In this document: in pieces, positions 1 through 7,362 of the stretch
Position numbering within the stretch: the stretch's first letter is position 1
Layout of the letters: each line of letters begins with the position of its first letter
NCBI GenBank assembly: GCA_045863035.1
Contig: BTUV01000079.1
Location: 1 to 13,889 of the forward strand
Length of the DNA: 13,889 bases
DNA from: H2-BAC3 sp045863035
Lineage (GTDB): Bacteria; Bacteroidota; Ignavibacteria; Ignavibacteriales; Ignavibacteriaceae
Direction: 5' to 3'
Translations under genes and position numbers: made by a program
Notes under the pieces: generated by a model
What the model was told of the DNA's origin: nothing
Databases searched by the model: none
Seen by the model: only the letters and a program-made list of their open reading frames with translations

Positions 1-35
1 CAGGATTTAACACCCGGCCCGGTGAGGCGATATAA

Positions 36-96
36 AAATCCGTGCTCATCCGCGCTGCTTTAGCATCCGTCTAATCCGCGTCCCATTGGCGGAGAG
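36..96. repeat. Dispersed repeat, copy 1
   Basis: The core at 48-96 (ATCCGCGCTGCTT, then GCATCCGT, then AATCCGCG, then CCATTGGCG) recurs in diverged form at 9254-9304 and 9435-9484, with a degraded copy at 10536-10585. The order of the blocks and their spacing are kept. It has no open reading frame of note and lies beside a heptamer array, as copy 3 does. The function is unknown. All four copies are in non-coding DNA. Confidence 0.75.
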
Positions 97-108
97 ATTA
101 TTCATAGT

Positions 109-199
109 ACATTGTAAATTGTACATTGTAAATTGTTCATTGTACATTGTTCATTGTACATTGTTCATTGTACATTGTACATTGAATTCATAATTCTTT
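109..199. repeat. Heptanucleotide tandem array (NNATTGT)
   Basis: From 109 to 184 the sequence is eleven consecutive 7-base units of the form NNATTGT: ACATTGT, AAATTGT or TCATTGT, the last one short by one base. ACATTGT and TCATTGT alternate from 137 onward. The period continues as AATTCAT-like units at 185-198, which overlap the stop codon (188-190) and last codons of the minus-strand tyrA gene. The same unit types recur at 1070-1103, 9402-9427 and 10968-11002. Seven is not a multiple of three, so the array cannot keep a constant peptide repeat. It resembles in kind the heptameric STRR repeats known from cyanobacteria; relationship to them is not implied. Confidence 0.9.
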
Positions 200-892
200 G
201 TCGATCTCCATCAGCCCCTTAATTACCATTTCTCTCATCTCCGCAGCAAAACGGTTATATTTGTTCATGTCTATATATAACTGTCTTGTATCTGCATTTG
301 CGCGGGTGACGATATCGAGCAGATCAAAATATCCCTTTGTGCCAATGCTGTTTCTCGGCAGAGGTAGTGAGCCCAGCCCCCGCCCTATGAACTGGGTGAG
401 ACAAAGTGTCCATGCCATCTGACGGTCATGTTCCTCAGCAGACATATATATAGTTTCGAGACTTGCTGATTCAAATGTCCCAATCAGTCGTTTATATGCC
501 GGTGACTCTTTAGAAGGTGTTACCACTATCTGCCGCCCAGCCAGACCGTCCGCTGTGCTGTCTGGTCCGAAGAGCGGATGCGTTCCTATTATTTCGTTAG
601 CAGGAAAATATTTCCGCATCACTTCATGCGGATACTCCTTAACCGAACAAACATCCACAAGGACCGCGGAGCCGGATATATATTGCTTAATCTCAATGAG
701 AAGCTGTTCAAGCACTGAAATCGGTACTGCAAAGAAAATATACTCCGCCTCATGCAGGGCAGTAAAATCCTTAATTTGAATCTCAGCCGGAACAGCCGCC
801 TTATTGTCTATGACCTTAAGCGACAGCTCACCGCTAAAGTGCTTTACAAAAAGCCGACCAAAACGTCCGTATCCAAAAAGTATTGAAGAAAT
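188..892 (-). CDS. tyrA: Prephenate/arrogenate dehydrogenase (TyrA family), probable ATT start
   Basis: Catalyses the NAD(P)-dependent oxidative decarboxylation of prephenate (or arrogenate) in tyrosine synthesis, in the cytoplasm. Read from 892, the protein has 234 residues. A Rossmann strand and nucleotide loop GYGRFG lie at residues 7-12. Asp29 sits at the end of the second strand (VIDNK), where an acidic residue usually favours NAD over NADP. DVCSVKEYP (80-88) and THPLFGPDS (104-112) are the TyrA substrate-site motifs, and the HD pair at 155-156 opens the helical dimerisation domain. The wording of the motifs is close to the E. coli T-protein dehydrogenase and plant arrogenate dehydrogenases. 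The frame is open back to a TAA at 905-907, but no ATG, GTG or TTG occurs before the Rossmann motif. The first GTG (715) would delete it. ATT at 890-892 follows AAGAAGG with 7 bases between, so I chose it. No ACT domain is present. Prephenate versus arrogenate specificity cannot be decided here. Confidence 0.85.
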   Translation of the reverse strand: MSSILFGYGRFGRLFVKHFSGELSLKVIDNKAAVPAEIQIKDFTALHEAEYIFFAVPISVLEQLLIEIKQYISGSAVLVDVCSVKEYPHEVMRKYFPANEIIGTHPLFGPDSTADGLAGRQIVVTPSKESPAYKRLIGTFESASLETIYMSAEEHDRQMAWTLCLTQFIGRGLGSLPLPRNSIGTKGYFDLLDIVTRANADTRQLYIDMNKYNRFAAEMREMVIKGLMEIDKEL

Positions 893-990
893 AACCGTAC
901 CTTCTTAAATTATTACTACCGAAAATACACCCTGCCCCTCAGAACTCCAACCCAAATTGCACTGAAATCCCGTATATTGCAGACTGGAAT

Positions 991-1052
991 TTGGTGCTTG
1001 GTTCGTAGTGCTTGGTTCTTGGTGCTTGGTTCTGAGTGCGTAGTTCCTGGTT
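991..1052. repeat. Tandem array, 14-base unit made of two heptamers
   Basis: Four 14-base units follow one another: TTGGTGCTTGGTTC (991-1004), GTAGTGCTTGGTTC (1005-1018), TTGGTGCTTGGTTC again (1019-1032) and the diverged TGAGTGCGTAGTTC (1033-1046), then CTGGTT. Each unit splits into two heptamers, TTGGTGC and TTGGTTC, so the underlying period is again seven although the sequence is unrelated to NNATTGT. It lies in the divergent spacer between tyrA and the ABC-F gene. Confidence 0.88.
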
Positions 1053-1069
1053 GCTTTCTCATTTTTAAT

Positions 1070-1132
1070 TCATCGTAATTTGTACATTGTTAAATGTACA
1101 TTGATTACTAATTACTAACTCCTGATTACTAA
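1070..1132. repeat. Mixed heptamer array abutting the ABC-F start
   Basis: Cut at 7-base steps from 1070, the sequence reads TCATCGT, AATTTGT, ACATTGT, TAAATGT, ACATTGA, TTACTAA, TTACTAA, CTCCTGA, TTACTAA. The first half is the NNATTGT family of the 109-184 array and the second half a TTACTAA family, joined without loss of phase. The array ends 10 bases before the TTG start at 1143, so it occupies the place where a promoter and ribosome binding site would be expected. Confidence 0.8.
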
Positions 1133-1142
1133 TTAAAAAAGA

Positions 1143-3014
1143 TTGTTTGTTTCTCCGGTAATTCTAACAGCTACAGAGTTAAAACTCGCCTACGGCCCTC
1201 AGGTCATTCTTGACGGTGCTTCGCTCACTATCCATGAGGGAGACCGCATTGGCCTGGTCGGACGTAACGGCGCGGGTAAGTCATCTTTCCTGAAGATTAT
1301 TGCCGGCGTGATGTCCTCAGACTCAGGCGATATTTCTACGCGTAAGGACCTGGTCGCCGGATATCTTTCTCAGGATTTCACCCTGAATGAGCATCTCAAC
1401 GTTCTGGAAAACATCATGAGCGGTGCCGGTCGCATACTGGATCTGCTCCGTGCTTACGAAGAGCTTGCCTACGATCATCCGCAGAAACATATTCTCGAAG
1501 AAAAAATTCTCCGTCTTGACGGATGGAATCTTGAACGCGAAATTGGTATCCTGATCAAAGAACTTCATGCCCCTCCCCCTCAGGCAGATATAAAAAAACT
1601 ATCCGGCGGGGAAAAACGCCGCGTTGCGCTCTGCCGCGCGCTTATCTCAAAACCCGATCTGCTCATGCTTGATGAACCAACCAACCATCTGGACACCGAA
1701 TCAATTGAGTGGATTGAAAATTATCTCGCAGTATATAAAGGCACGTGCATTTTTGTTACGCACGACCGCTATTTTCTTGACTCAATCGCAACACGCATTG
1801 TTGAGCTTTCGCATGGTGTGTTTTATTCGCACACGGGAAACTATACTGATTATCTTATAAATAAATCAGAGCGGCAGGCAATTCAGGAGACAGAAGAAAA
1901 GAAACGGCAGAATTTCCTCAGGCGTGAGCTCGACTGGGTGATGCGCGGACCCAAAGCCCGCCGCACAAAAGCCAAAAGCCGTCTTGATCAGTATTATGAA
2001 GTTGCTGCTCAGAAGGGACCTGAGACAGAACTTGATGTAGAACTTATCATTCCTCCGGCAGACCGGCTTGGTAATAAAATACTCGAGCTCAAAAACTGCG
2101 GAATGAAAATTAGTGACCGCGTTTTGTTTGAATCACTCAACTTCATCTTTGAACCAGGGCGCAAACTCGGCATCGTGGGCAGAAACGGCACCGGTAAAAC
2201 AACTCTGCTGAAAATGATTCTCGGTCAGCAGGAGCCCTTCATGGGTAAAGCTGACTCGGGCGAAAAGACGATATATAATTATATAGATCAGGAACGTCTG
2301 ATTCTTAATGAGGAAGAAACCGTTTTTGAGTCAATCGGCGAAGGGATGGAAGTAATTCAGTTCGGTAAAGAGAAGATGCCGGTGTGGACTTACTTACGCC
2401 GCTTTCTTTTTACTGATGACCGAATGAATACTAAAGTAAACCGCCTTTCCGGCGGTGAGCGAAGCCGTCTTCTTCTGGCTCGTATTCTTAAAAACGGCGG
2501 CAACTTCCTTATGTTTGATGAACCAACAAACGACCTTGATCTTCCTACCCTGCGCATCCTTGAAGAAGCGCTTATTGCCTTTGAAGGATGCCTCGTTATA
2601 GTAAGCCACGACCGCTATTTCCTGAACCGTGTCTGCAACGGAATCCTTGCTTTTGAAGGAAATAAATATCTTCACTTCAGCGAGGGGGATTATGACTACT
2701 ATGTTGAAAAAAGAAAAGCGCGAGTTACTGAAGATATATCTTCACCTAAGGAGAAGAAAGAAGACACGCGCGTAAAACAAAAGCCGGTTAAGCTGAGTTA
2801 CCATGAACAGCGGGAGCTTAACGCAATCGAAGAAAAAATTCTTGCTGCCGAGGCGGAAGCAGAAAGAATTGAATCGCTTTTTTCCTCCCCCGATTTTTAC
2901 GAAAAGTATGCCGCTCAAACTAAAGAACTTCAAGCTCAGCTCGATGCGGCAAAAGCAGAATCTGAGAGACTTTATCGTCGCTGGAGTGAATTAGAAATGA
3001 AAACACAGCAATAA
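1143..3014 (+). CDS. uup: ABC-F family ATPase, Uup type
   Basis: A soluble protein with two ABC cassettes and no membrane segments. Cassette 1 has Walker A GRNGAGKS (40-47), signature LSGGE (153-157), Walker B MLDEPTNHLD (175-184) and switch THDRYF (206-211). The charged inter-domain linker follows (about 240-300). Cassette 2 has Walker A GRNGTGKT (346-353), signature LSGGE (435-439), Walker B MFDEPTNDLD (457-466) and SHDRYF (488-493). The C-terminal 550-619, starting KLSYHEQREL and ending RRWSELE, matches the coiled-coil domain of Uup. ABC-F proteins act on ribosomes, and Uup has also been tied to DNA-structure binding and transposon precise excision in E. coli. Its 623 residues are normal for Uup. 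The start is uncertain: TTG at 1143 follows only an A-rich run, and the next in-frame ATG (residue 57) lies after Walker A. Family homology begins near residue 6, so an ATT at 1161 is an alternative. Confidence 0.93.
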   Translation: MFVSPVILTATELKLAYGPQVILDGASLTIHEGDRIGLVGRNGAGKSSFLKIIAGVMSSDSGDISTRKDLVAGYLSQDFTLNEHLNVLENIMSGAGRILDLLRAYEELAYDHPQKHILEEKILRLDGWNLEREIGILIKELHAPPPQADIKKLSGGEKRRVALCRALISKPDLLMLDEPTNHLDTESIEWIENYLAVYKGTCIFVTHDRYFLDSIATRIVELSHGVFYSHTGNYTDYLINKSERQAIQETEEKKRQNFLRRELDWVMRGPKARRTKAKSRLDQYYEVAAQKGPETELDVELIIPPADRLGNKILELKNCGMKISDRVLFESLNFIFEPGRKLGIVGRNGTGKTTLLKMILGQQEPFMGKADSGEKTIYNYIDQERLILNEEETVFESIGEGMEVIQFGKEKMPVWTYLRRFLFTDDRMNTKVNRLSGGERSRLLLARILKNGGNFLMFDEPTNDLDLPTLRILEEALIAFEGCLVIVSHDRYFLNRVCNGILAFEGNKYLHFSEGDYDYYVEKRKARVTEDISSPKEKKEDTRVKQKPVKLSYHEQRELNAIEEKILAAEAEAERIESLFSSPDFYEKYAAQTKELQAQLDAAKAESERLYRRWSELEMKTQQ

Positions 3015-3052
3015 GATTTGCTTTTCTGAGCTTAGTAACAGTCGTTCAGCAC

Positions 3053-3088
3053 AAAAAAAAGCCGGCTCAATAAATATTTGCCGGCTTT
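3053..3088. terminator. Bidirectional intrinsic terminator between uup and czcA
   Basis: A perfect 9-base-pair stem, AAAGCCGGC (3058-3066) with GCCGGCTTT (3080-3088), encloses a 13-base loop. On the minus strand the stem runs into eight T residues (3060-3053), giving a strong terminator 10 bases beyond the czcA stop. On the plus strand only TTT follows, so it is weaker as the uup terminator, 44 bases after that stop. The two genes converge here. Confidence 0.85.
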
Positions 3089-3097
3089 ATACAAAAA

Positions 3098-6000
3098 TTA
3101 TACTTTCTCGCCTTTATCAAACCAACTATAAACCGCAGGAATAACCAGAAGCGTTAAAATGGTGGAGGTGATTAATCCACCAACAACTACCGTCGCAAGA
3201 GGTTTTTGTATTTCTGATCCGGCACCAGATGCAAAGAGCATAGGAATCAGACTAAATACTGCTATTGATGCGGTCATGAGGACGGGCCTTAATCTGCTGA
3301 TACTGCCCATTCGAATCGCCTGAGAAAGAGGAACCCCCTCTTCCCTAAGCTGAGAAATTCGTGCTACCAGAACAACTCCGTTTAGTACTGCTACACCAAA
3401 AAGGACAATGAACCCCACTGACGCTGGAACAGACAAGTACATTCCGGATATATAAAGTGAAAACACTCCACCTATTAATGCAAATGGTAAATTTGCAATA
3501 ACAAGTAATGCAAGCTTTATTGAGTTAAAGGTAATAAACAAAAGAACTAGAATTACAGCTATAACTAACGGACCGATAAGAAGCAATCTATTCATAGCTC
3601 TTTCCTGATTTTCAAACTGCCCCCCCCAGGTAAGAAAATATCCGGGCGGCAGTGTTATCTCCTGGGCAATTTTTTGTTTAGCTTCTGCAACAAAACCTCC
3701 GATATCTCGTCCTGTTATATTTAGTTCAACTCCAATCCGTCTCATACCATCCTGACGGCTGATTTGTAATGGACCTTGAATCATTGAAATCTGCGCCACC
3801 TGTGCAAGTGGAACATTTAGCCCTTTGCTAACCGGAACGAGAATCTTCTCTAATGCCTCTATCGAATTACGCTTGTCTTCCTGAAAACGCACGGTAATAT
3901 CAAAGTTCCTATTGCCCTCATAAAATTTTGTGGCTGTTTTACCTGCTACTGCAATTCCGATAATATTTTGAACATCACTCATATTTATACCGTAGCGGGC
4001 AATTTTCTCTCGGTCTATGGAAATGTTTATATATGGTTGTCCGGCTATTTTTTCAGACATCACATCCGTCGCTCCGTTAATTGAAGAAAGAATTCTTGCA
4101 ATTTTTTCAGCATGAGAAAGCAGGAGATTCAGATCATCACCAAATAGTTTAATTATCAACTGGGCTCTGGTTCCGGCCACCAACTCATCAATTCGGCACT
4201 GTATCGGCTGGCTAAAGCCAAAAGCAATTCCGGGAATAGTTTCTAATGATTTTCGCATTTCTTCGGTGAGTTCTTCTCTGCTTAAATTCTCCCGCCATTC
4301 ATCTGATGGCTTTAGTATTCCTACATAGCCGGTTTTGTCCGCTCCCCTGGTGTCCAGCGAAACACCTGTTTGACCCGTGCGGCTTACCAGAACATCCAAT
4401 TCAGAAAACGCTTTTAGTTTTTTTGAAACTAATTGATTTATTTCTATCGCTTTATCAAGTGAAACCCCGGGCAATAACGCTACATCTGCATCGAAGGCCC
4501 CTTCATCCATTACCGGTATAAACTCGGTTCCCAGTCTGGAGATAAGAAAAATTGAAACAAGTAACAAAATTGCGGCCATACTCAGTAATACCCCTTTTTT
4601 ATCAATTGTCCAGTCCAGCATTTTTATATATATGCTTCCTGCAAATTGCATTACCGGGTTAGGTTTCTCCTTTGCCGGTTTAAGAAACATATAACATAAT
4701 ACTGGAATAACAAAAATTGAAAGCAGCATCGAAGCCATAACCGCAACAGCTACAGTCTGTGCTAACGGACCAAACATCTTACCCTCTATTCCTTCTAACG
4801 AAAGTATGGGTATAAAGGTGATAGCTATGATTAACTCCCCGAAAATACTTGGTTTTCTAACTTCAAGAACAGCTTTTAGAACTGTTCTTATTTTTGTTTC
4901 CTCTTTCGGAGCTTCACCGAGATGGCGCTGCACATTCTCAACCTGAATAATTGTTGCATCTATTATCATTCCGATTGATATTGCAAGCCCCCCCAAGGAC
5001 ATTAGATTTGCACTCAATCCGGCAAATCGCATTACGATAAAAGTTGCAAGCAGTGACAGCGGTAGAGCGATTAGCACAACAAAACTGCCTCTGAAACTTC
5101 GAAGGAGAATGTAAAGAATAATTAATACTAAAATGGCTCCTTCAATTAATGCCTTGTTAACTGTTTGGACACTGGCATTCACTATTTCAGTCCTGTCGTA
5201 ATAGGGAACAATTTTTATTCCGGCAGGCAGAATATTGTTTTCATTTATCTCGTGAACTTTTTCCTTGACCCGGCTCACAACCGCTTTACTGTTTTCACCG
5301 CGCAGCATCATTACTATACCACCAACAGCTTCATATTTTCCGTCTTTCATAGCCACCCCCATTCTTACAGCTTGTCCCTCCTTGATTTCAGCAACCTGCT
5401 TTAGATATACCGGAGTACCGTTGTTTTGTTTCAGGACGATATTCTCAATATCCCGAATCTCTTTGATAAGACCCAACCCTCTGACAATGTACTGAAAAGA
5501 ATTTCTCTCAATAATGCTGCCTCCCACATTCTGGTTGTTGTTTTCCAGAGCGGAAAATACTTCCTCTGGTGAAAGTGAATAAGTGAGCAGTTGTTCCGGT
5601 TTTAGCAGCACCTGATACTGCTTAAAATATCCCCCAAATGAATTGATTTCGTTAACACCTTGTATATTCTTGAGAAGAGGAGTTACAACCCATTCCTGAA
5701 TTGTTCTCAATTCAGAAAGAAATGAGACCCTCCCTAAAGAGTCAGTTGGAAACGTTCCTTCTAATGTATATTGATAGATCTCTCCCATTACCGTAGCGAC
5801 TGGTCCAAGAGCAACCTCAACACCAGCGGGAACATTCTCCCGGGCTTCGGCCAGACGCTCAAAAACAAGCTGCCGCGCAAAATAGATATCCACACCATCC
5901 TTAAAGATGATAGTAACTATTGAAAGTCCAAACTTAGTTACTGACCTGATTTGCTTGATATCCGGCAATCCGCGCATGGCCATTTCAATCGGATAGGTTA

Positions 6001-6193
6001 CTTTTCTTTCAATTTCTTCAGCCGAAAGCGTATTCGCATGACTTACTATCTCAACCTGAATATTAGTAACATCAGGAAAAGCATCAATTGGCAATGTTAC
6101 GTATGAATAGATGCCTAAAGAAATGATAAACAAAGAAGCAATTATAATAAGCGCTTTTTGGTTTAGTGTATATTCAATAATCCTTGCTAACAT
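3098..6193 (-). CDS. czcA: CzcA-type heavy-metal RND efflux pump
   Basis: Inner-membrane proton-driven pump of the HME-RND family, moving metal ions from periplasm or cytoplasm out through CzcB and CzcC. At 1031 residues it has the family length. It has the RND plan: one N-terminal membrane helix (about 12-32), a periplasmic porter domain, helices 2-6 (about 345-505), a helix near 535-553, a second porter domain, and helices 8-12 (about 868-1025). In helix 4 the proton-relay residues Asp412 and Glu419 (IIDATIIQVEN) are present, but the extra Asp found six residues earlier in Cupriavidus CzcA (Asp402) is Ser406. In the porter domain RIDELVAG (667-674) has Glu670 where CusA has a methionine of its copper triad, and the other two triad positions are not clearly methionine. 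This favours divalent ions (Zn, Co, Cd, Ni) over Cu/Ag, as inference. The ATG overlaps the czcB stop by one base (TAATG), which suggests coupled translation. Confidence 0.93.
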   Translation of the reverse strand: MLARIIEYTLNQKALIIIASLFIISLGIYSYVTLPIDAFPDVTNIQVEIVSHANTLSAEEIERKVTYPIEMAMRGLPDIKQIRSVTKFGLSIVTIIFKDGVDIYFARQLVFERLAEARENVPAGVEVALGPVATVMGEIYQYTLEGTFPTDSLGRVSFLSELRTIQEWVVTPLLKNIQGVNEINSFGGYFKQYQVLLKPEQLLTYSLSPEEVFSALENNNQNVGGSIIERNSFQYIVRGLGLIKEIRDIENIVLKQNNGTPVYLKQVAEIKEGQAVRMGVAMKDGKYEAVGGIVMMLRGENSKAVVSRVKEKVHEINENNILPAGIKIVPYYDRTEIVNASVQTVNKALIEGAILVLIILYILLRSFRGSFVVLIALPLSLLATFIVMRFAGLSANLMSLGGLAISIGMIIDATIIQVENVQRHLGEAPKEETKIRTVLKAVLEVRKPSIFGELIIAITFIPILSLEGIEGKMFGPLAQTVAVAVMASMLLSIFVIPVLCYMFLKPAKEKPNPVMQFAGSIYIKMLDWTIDKKGVLLSMAAILLLVSIFLISRLGTEFIPVMDEGAFDADVALLPGVSLDKAIEINQLVSKKLKAFSELDVLVSRTGQTGVSLDTRGADKTGYVGILKPSDEWRENLSREELTEEMRKSLETIPGIAFGFSQPIQCRIDELVAGTRAQLIIKLFGDDLNLLLSHAEKIARILSSINGATDVMSEKIAGQPYINISIDREKIARYGINMSDVQNIIGIAVAGKTATKFYEGNRNFDITVRFQEDKRNSIEALEKILVPVSKGLNVPLAQVAQISMIQGPLQISRQDGMRRIGVELNITGRDIGGFVAEAKQKIAQEITLPPGYFLTWGGQFENQERAMNRLLLIGPLVIAVILVLLFITFNSIKLALLVIANLPFALIGGVFSLYISGMYLSVPASVGFIVLFGVAVLNGVVLVARISQLREEGVPLSQAIRMGSISRLRPVLMTASIAVFSLIPMLFASGAGSEIQKPLATVVVGGLITSTILTLLVIPAVYSWFDKGEKV

Positions 6194-7362
6194 TAATGTT
6201 CATCCTCTTCAATCTGGTCTTTTTGTAATACGCTTACTAAATAATACACTCCCTGACTAACAACCTCTTCGCCTTCAATAATCCCCTCTATTATTTCAAT
6301 TTCAGAAGCTGAGTACTTCCGGATTTTAACCATCCTTTTGATAAATGAATCAGCACTCACCTTAACGAACACAAAATCATTTCCGTCTAGTGAAAAAACT
6401 GCTGATTCAGGAACAAATATCGCAGTTTTGTTTCCCGAAACAGGTATATGCATTTCGCCAAAAAGATGAGGTTTCAGTTTTCCTTTTGAGTTCTGCAGCG
6501 TTGCCCTGACAGTAACCGTTCTTGTTTGTTTATCCAGCATTTGACCAACAAAGGAGATTCTGCCTTCAAATTTTTCTTCCGGATAGGCTGAACTTTCAAA
6601 GAAAATGGAAGCATTCGTATTTATCCTTGCAATATCCTTTTCGAAAACCTGGCCATCCACCCATACTGAAGAGGTATTCAGTATTCGGAAAGCATTTTCA
6701 GACGGCTCAACAAATTGCCCTGTTACTACATTTCTTTCTATTATAACTCCGCTGATAGGTGCCCTTATGGTTAACGTTCCCGAAGTGTGATCCTCATTAA
6801 AGCTTTCTTCAATATCTTTATCACTTAACCCTATTGAATGGATTTTTTTATCCTCGGCCTTAAATTCAGCTTTAGCTTTATCATAGTCTGCCTGTGCCAT
6901 GAGAAATTCTTTTTGGGAACCAATTTTTTCTGAGAAAAGCTTTTTCGTTCTTTCGTAATTTGCCTTAGCAAATTCCACGGCTGTTTTTGTTTTCAAATAT
7001 GACGCTTTTAACTCACCAACTTCCAAACCCGCTACAGTCATTAATACATCTCCTTTTCTCACATATTGGCCTGTGTTAACAAGAACTTCATGTACTCGTC
7101 CGGCCAAAAGGGGACCGACCAGTGCCTCATTGTTTTGATCTGCTTTGACTTCCGCGGTAAGTGAAAATGATCCCGTGAAAATTTTTGAATAAATCTTAAT
7201 GGTTTTCAGATGAATTTCCGCTATTGCAGAATCTGATAATAATACTGTATCTGAGGTTTCTTCGTGGTGTTCTTCGGTGGTTTCATTTGATTCTGATTTA
7301 CATCCGGATATCAGAACTGACAAAACTAAGAGTATGTATGCTATTAACCGTAATTTTTTCAT
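6193..7362 (-). CDS. czcB: CzcB-type periplasmic adaptor lipoprotein of the RND efflux system
   Basis: Membrane fusion protein linking the CzcA pump to the CzcC channel. The N-terminus MKKLRLIAYILLVLSVLISG ends in a lipobox (LISG-C), so Cys21 should be lipidated. A His/Glu-rich stretch follows (EEHHEETSD, 30-38) and the extreme C-terminus is acidic with a final His, both possible metal ligands. The lipoyl/barrel-sandwich halves are at about 80-112 (LAGRVHEVLVNTGQYVRKGD) and 197-222 (IRAPISGVIIERNVVTGQFV). They flank a coiled-coil hairpin at about 115-190. The beta-barrel (231-310) and membrane-proximal domain follow. At 389 residues it is complete. AGGA lies 6 bases before the ATG, inside the czcC tail. 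The start overlaps the czcC stop by four bases (ATGA) and the stop overlaps the czcA start by one. Confidence 0.92.
   Translation of the reverse strand: MKKLRLIAYILLVLSVLISGCKSESNETTEEHHEETSDTVLLSDSAIAEIHLKTIKIYSKIFTGSFSLTAEVKADQNNEALVGPLLAGRVHEVLVNTGQYVRKGDVLMTVAGLEVGELKASYLKTKTAVEFAKANYERTKKLFSEKIGSQKEFLMAQADYDKAKAEFKAEDKKIHSIGLSDKDIEESFNEDHTSGTLTIRAPISGVIIERNVVTGQFVEPSENAFRILNTSSVWVDGQVFEKDIARINTNASIFFESSAYPEEKFEGRISFVGQMLDKQTRTVTVRATLQNSKGKLKPHLFGEMHIPVSGNKTAIFVPESAVFSLDGNDFVFVKVSADSFIKRMVKIRKYSASEIEIIEGIIEGEEVVSQGVYYLVSVLQKDQIEEDEH

Noticed and set aside
109..184. Regular repeats that could be taken for a CRISPR array
   Set aside because: The units are 7 bases with no spacers between them, and no cas gene is in the window. 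It is a simple tandem array.
188..715. GTG at 715 as the tyrA start
   Set aside because: It would remove the GYGRFG nucleotide-binding motif that is present in the same frame upstream, and it has no better ribosome binding site.
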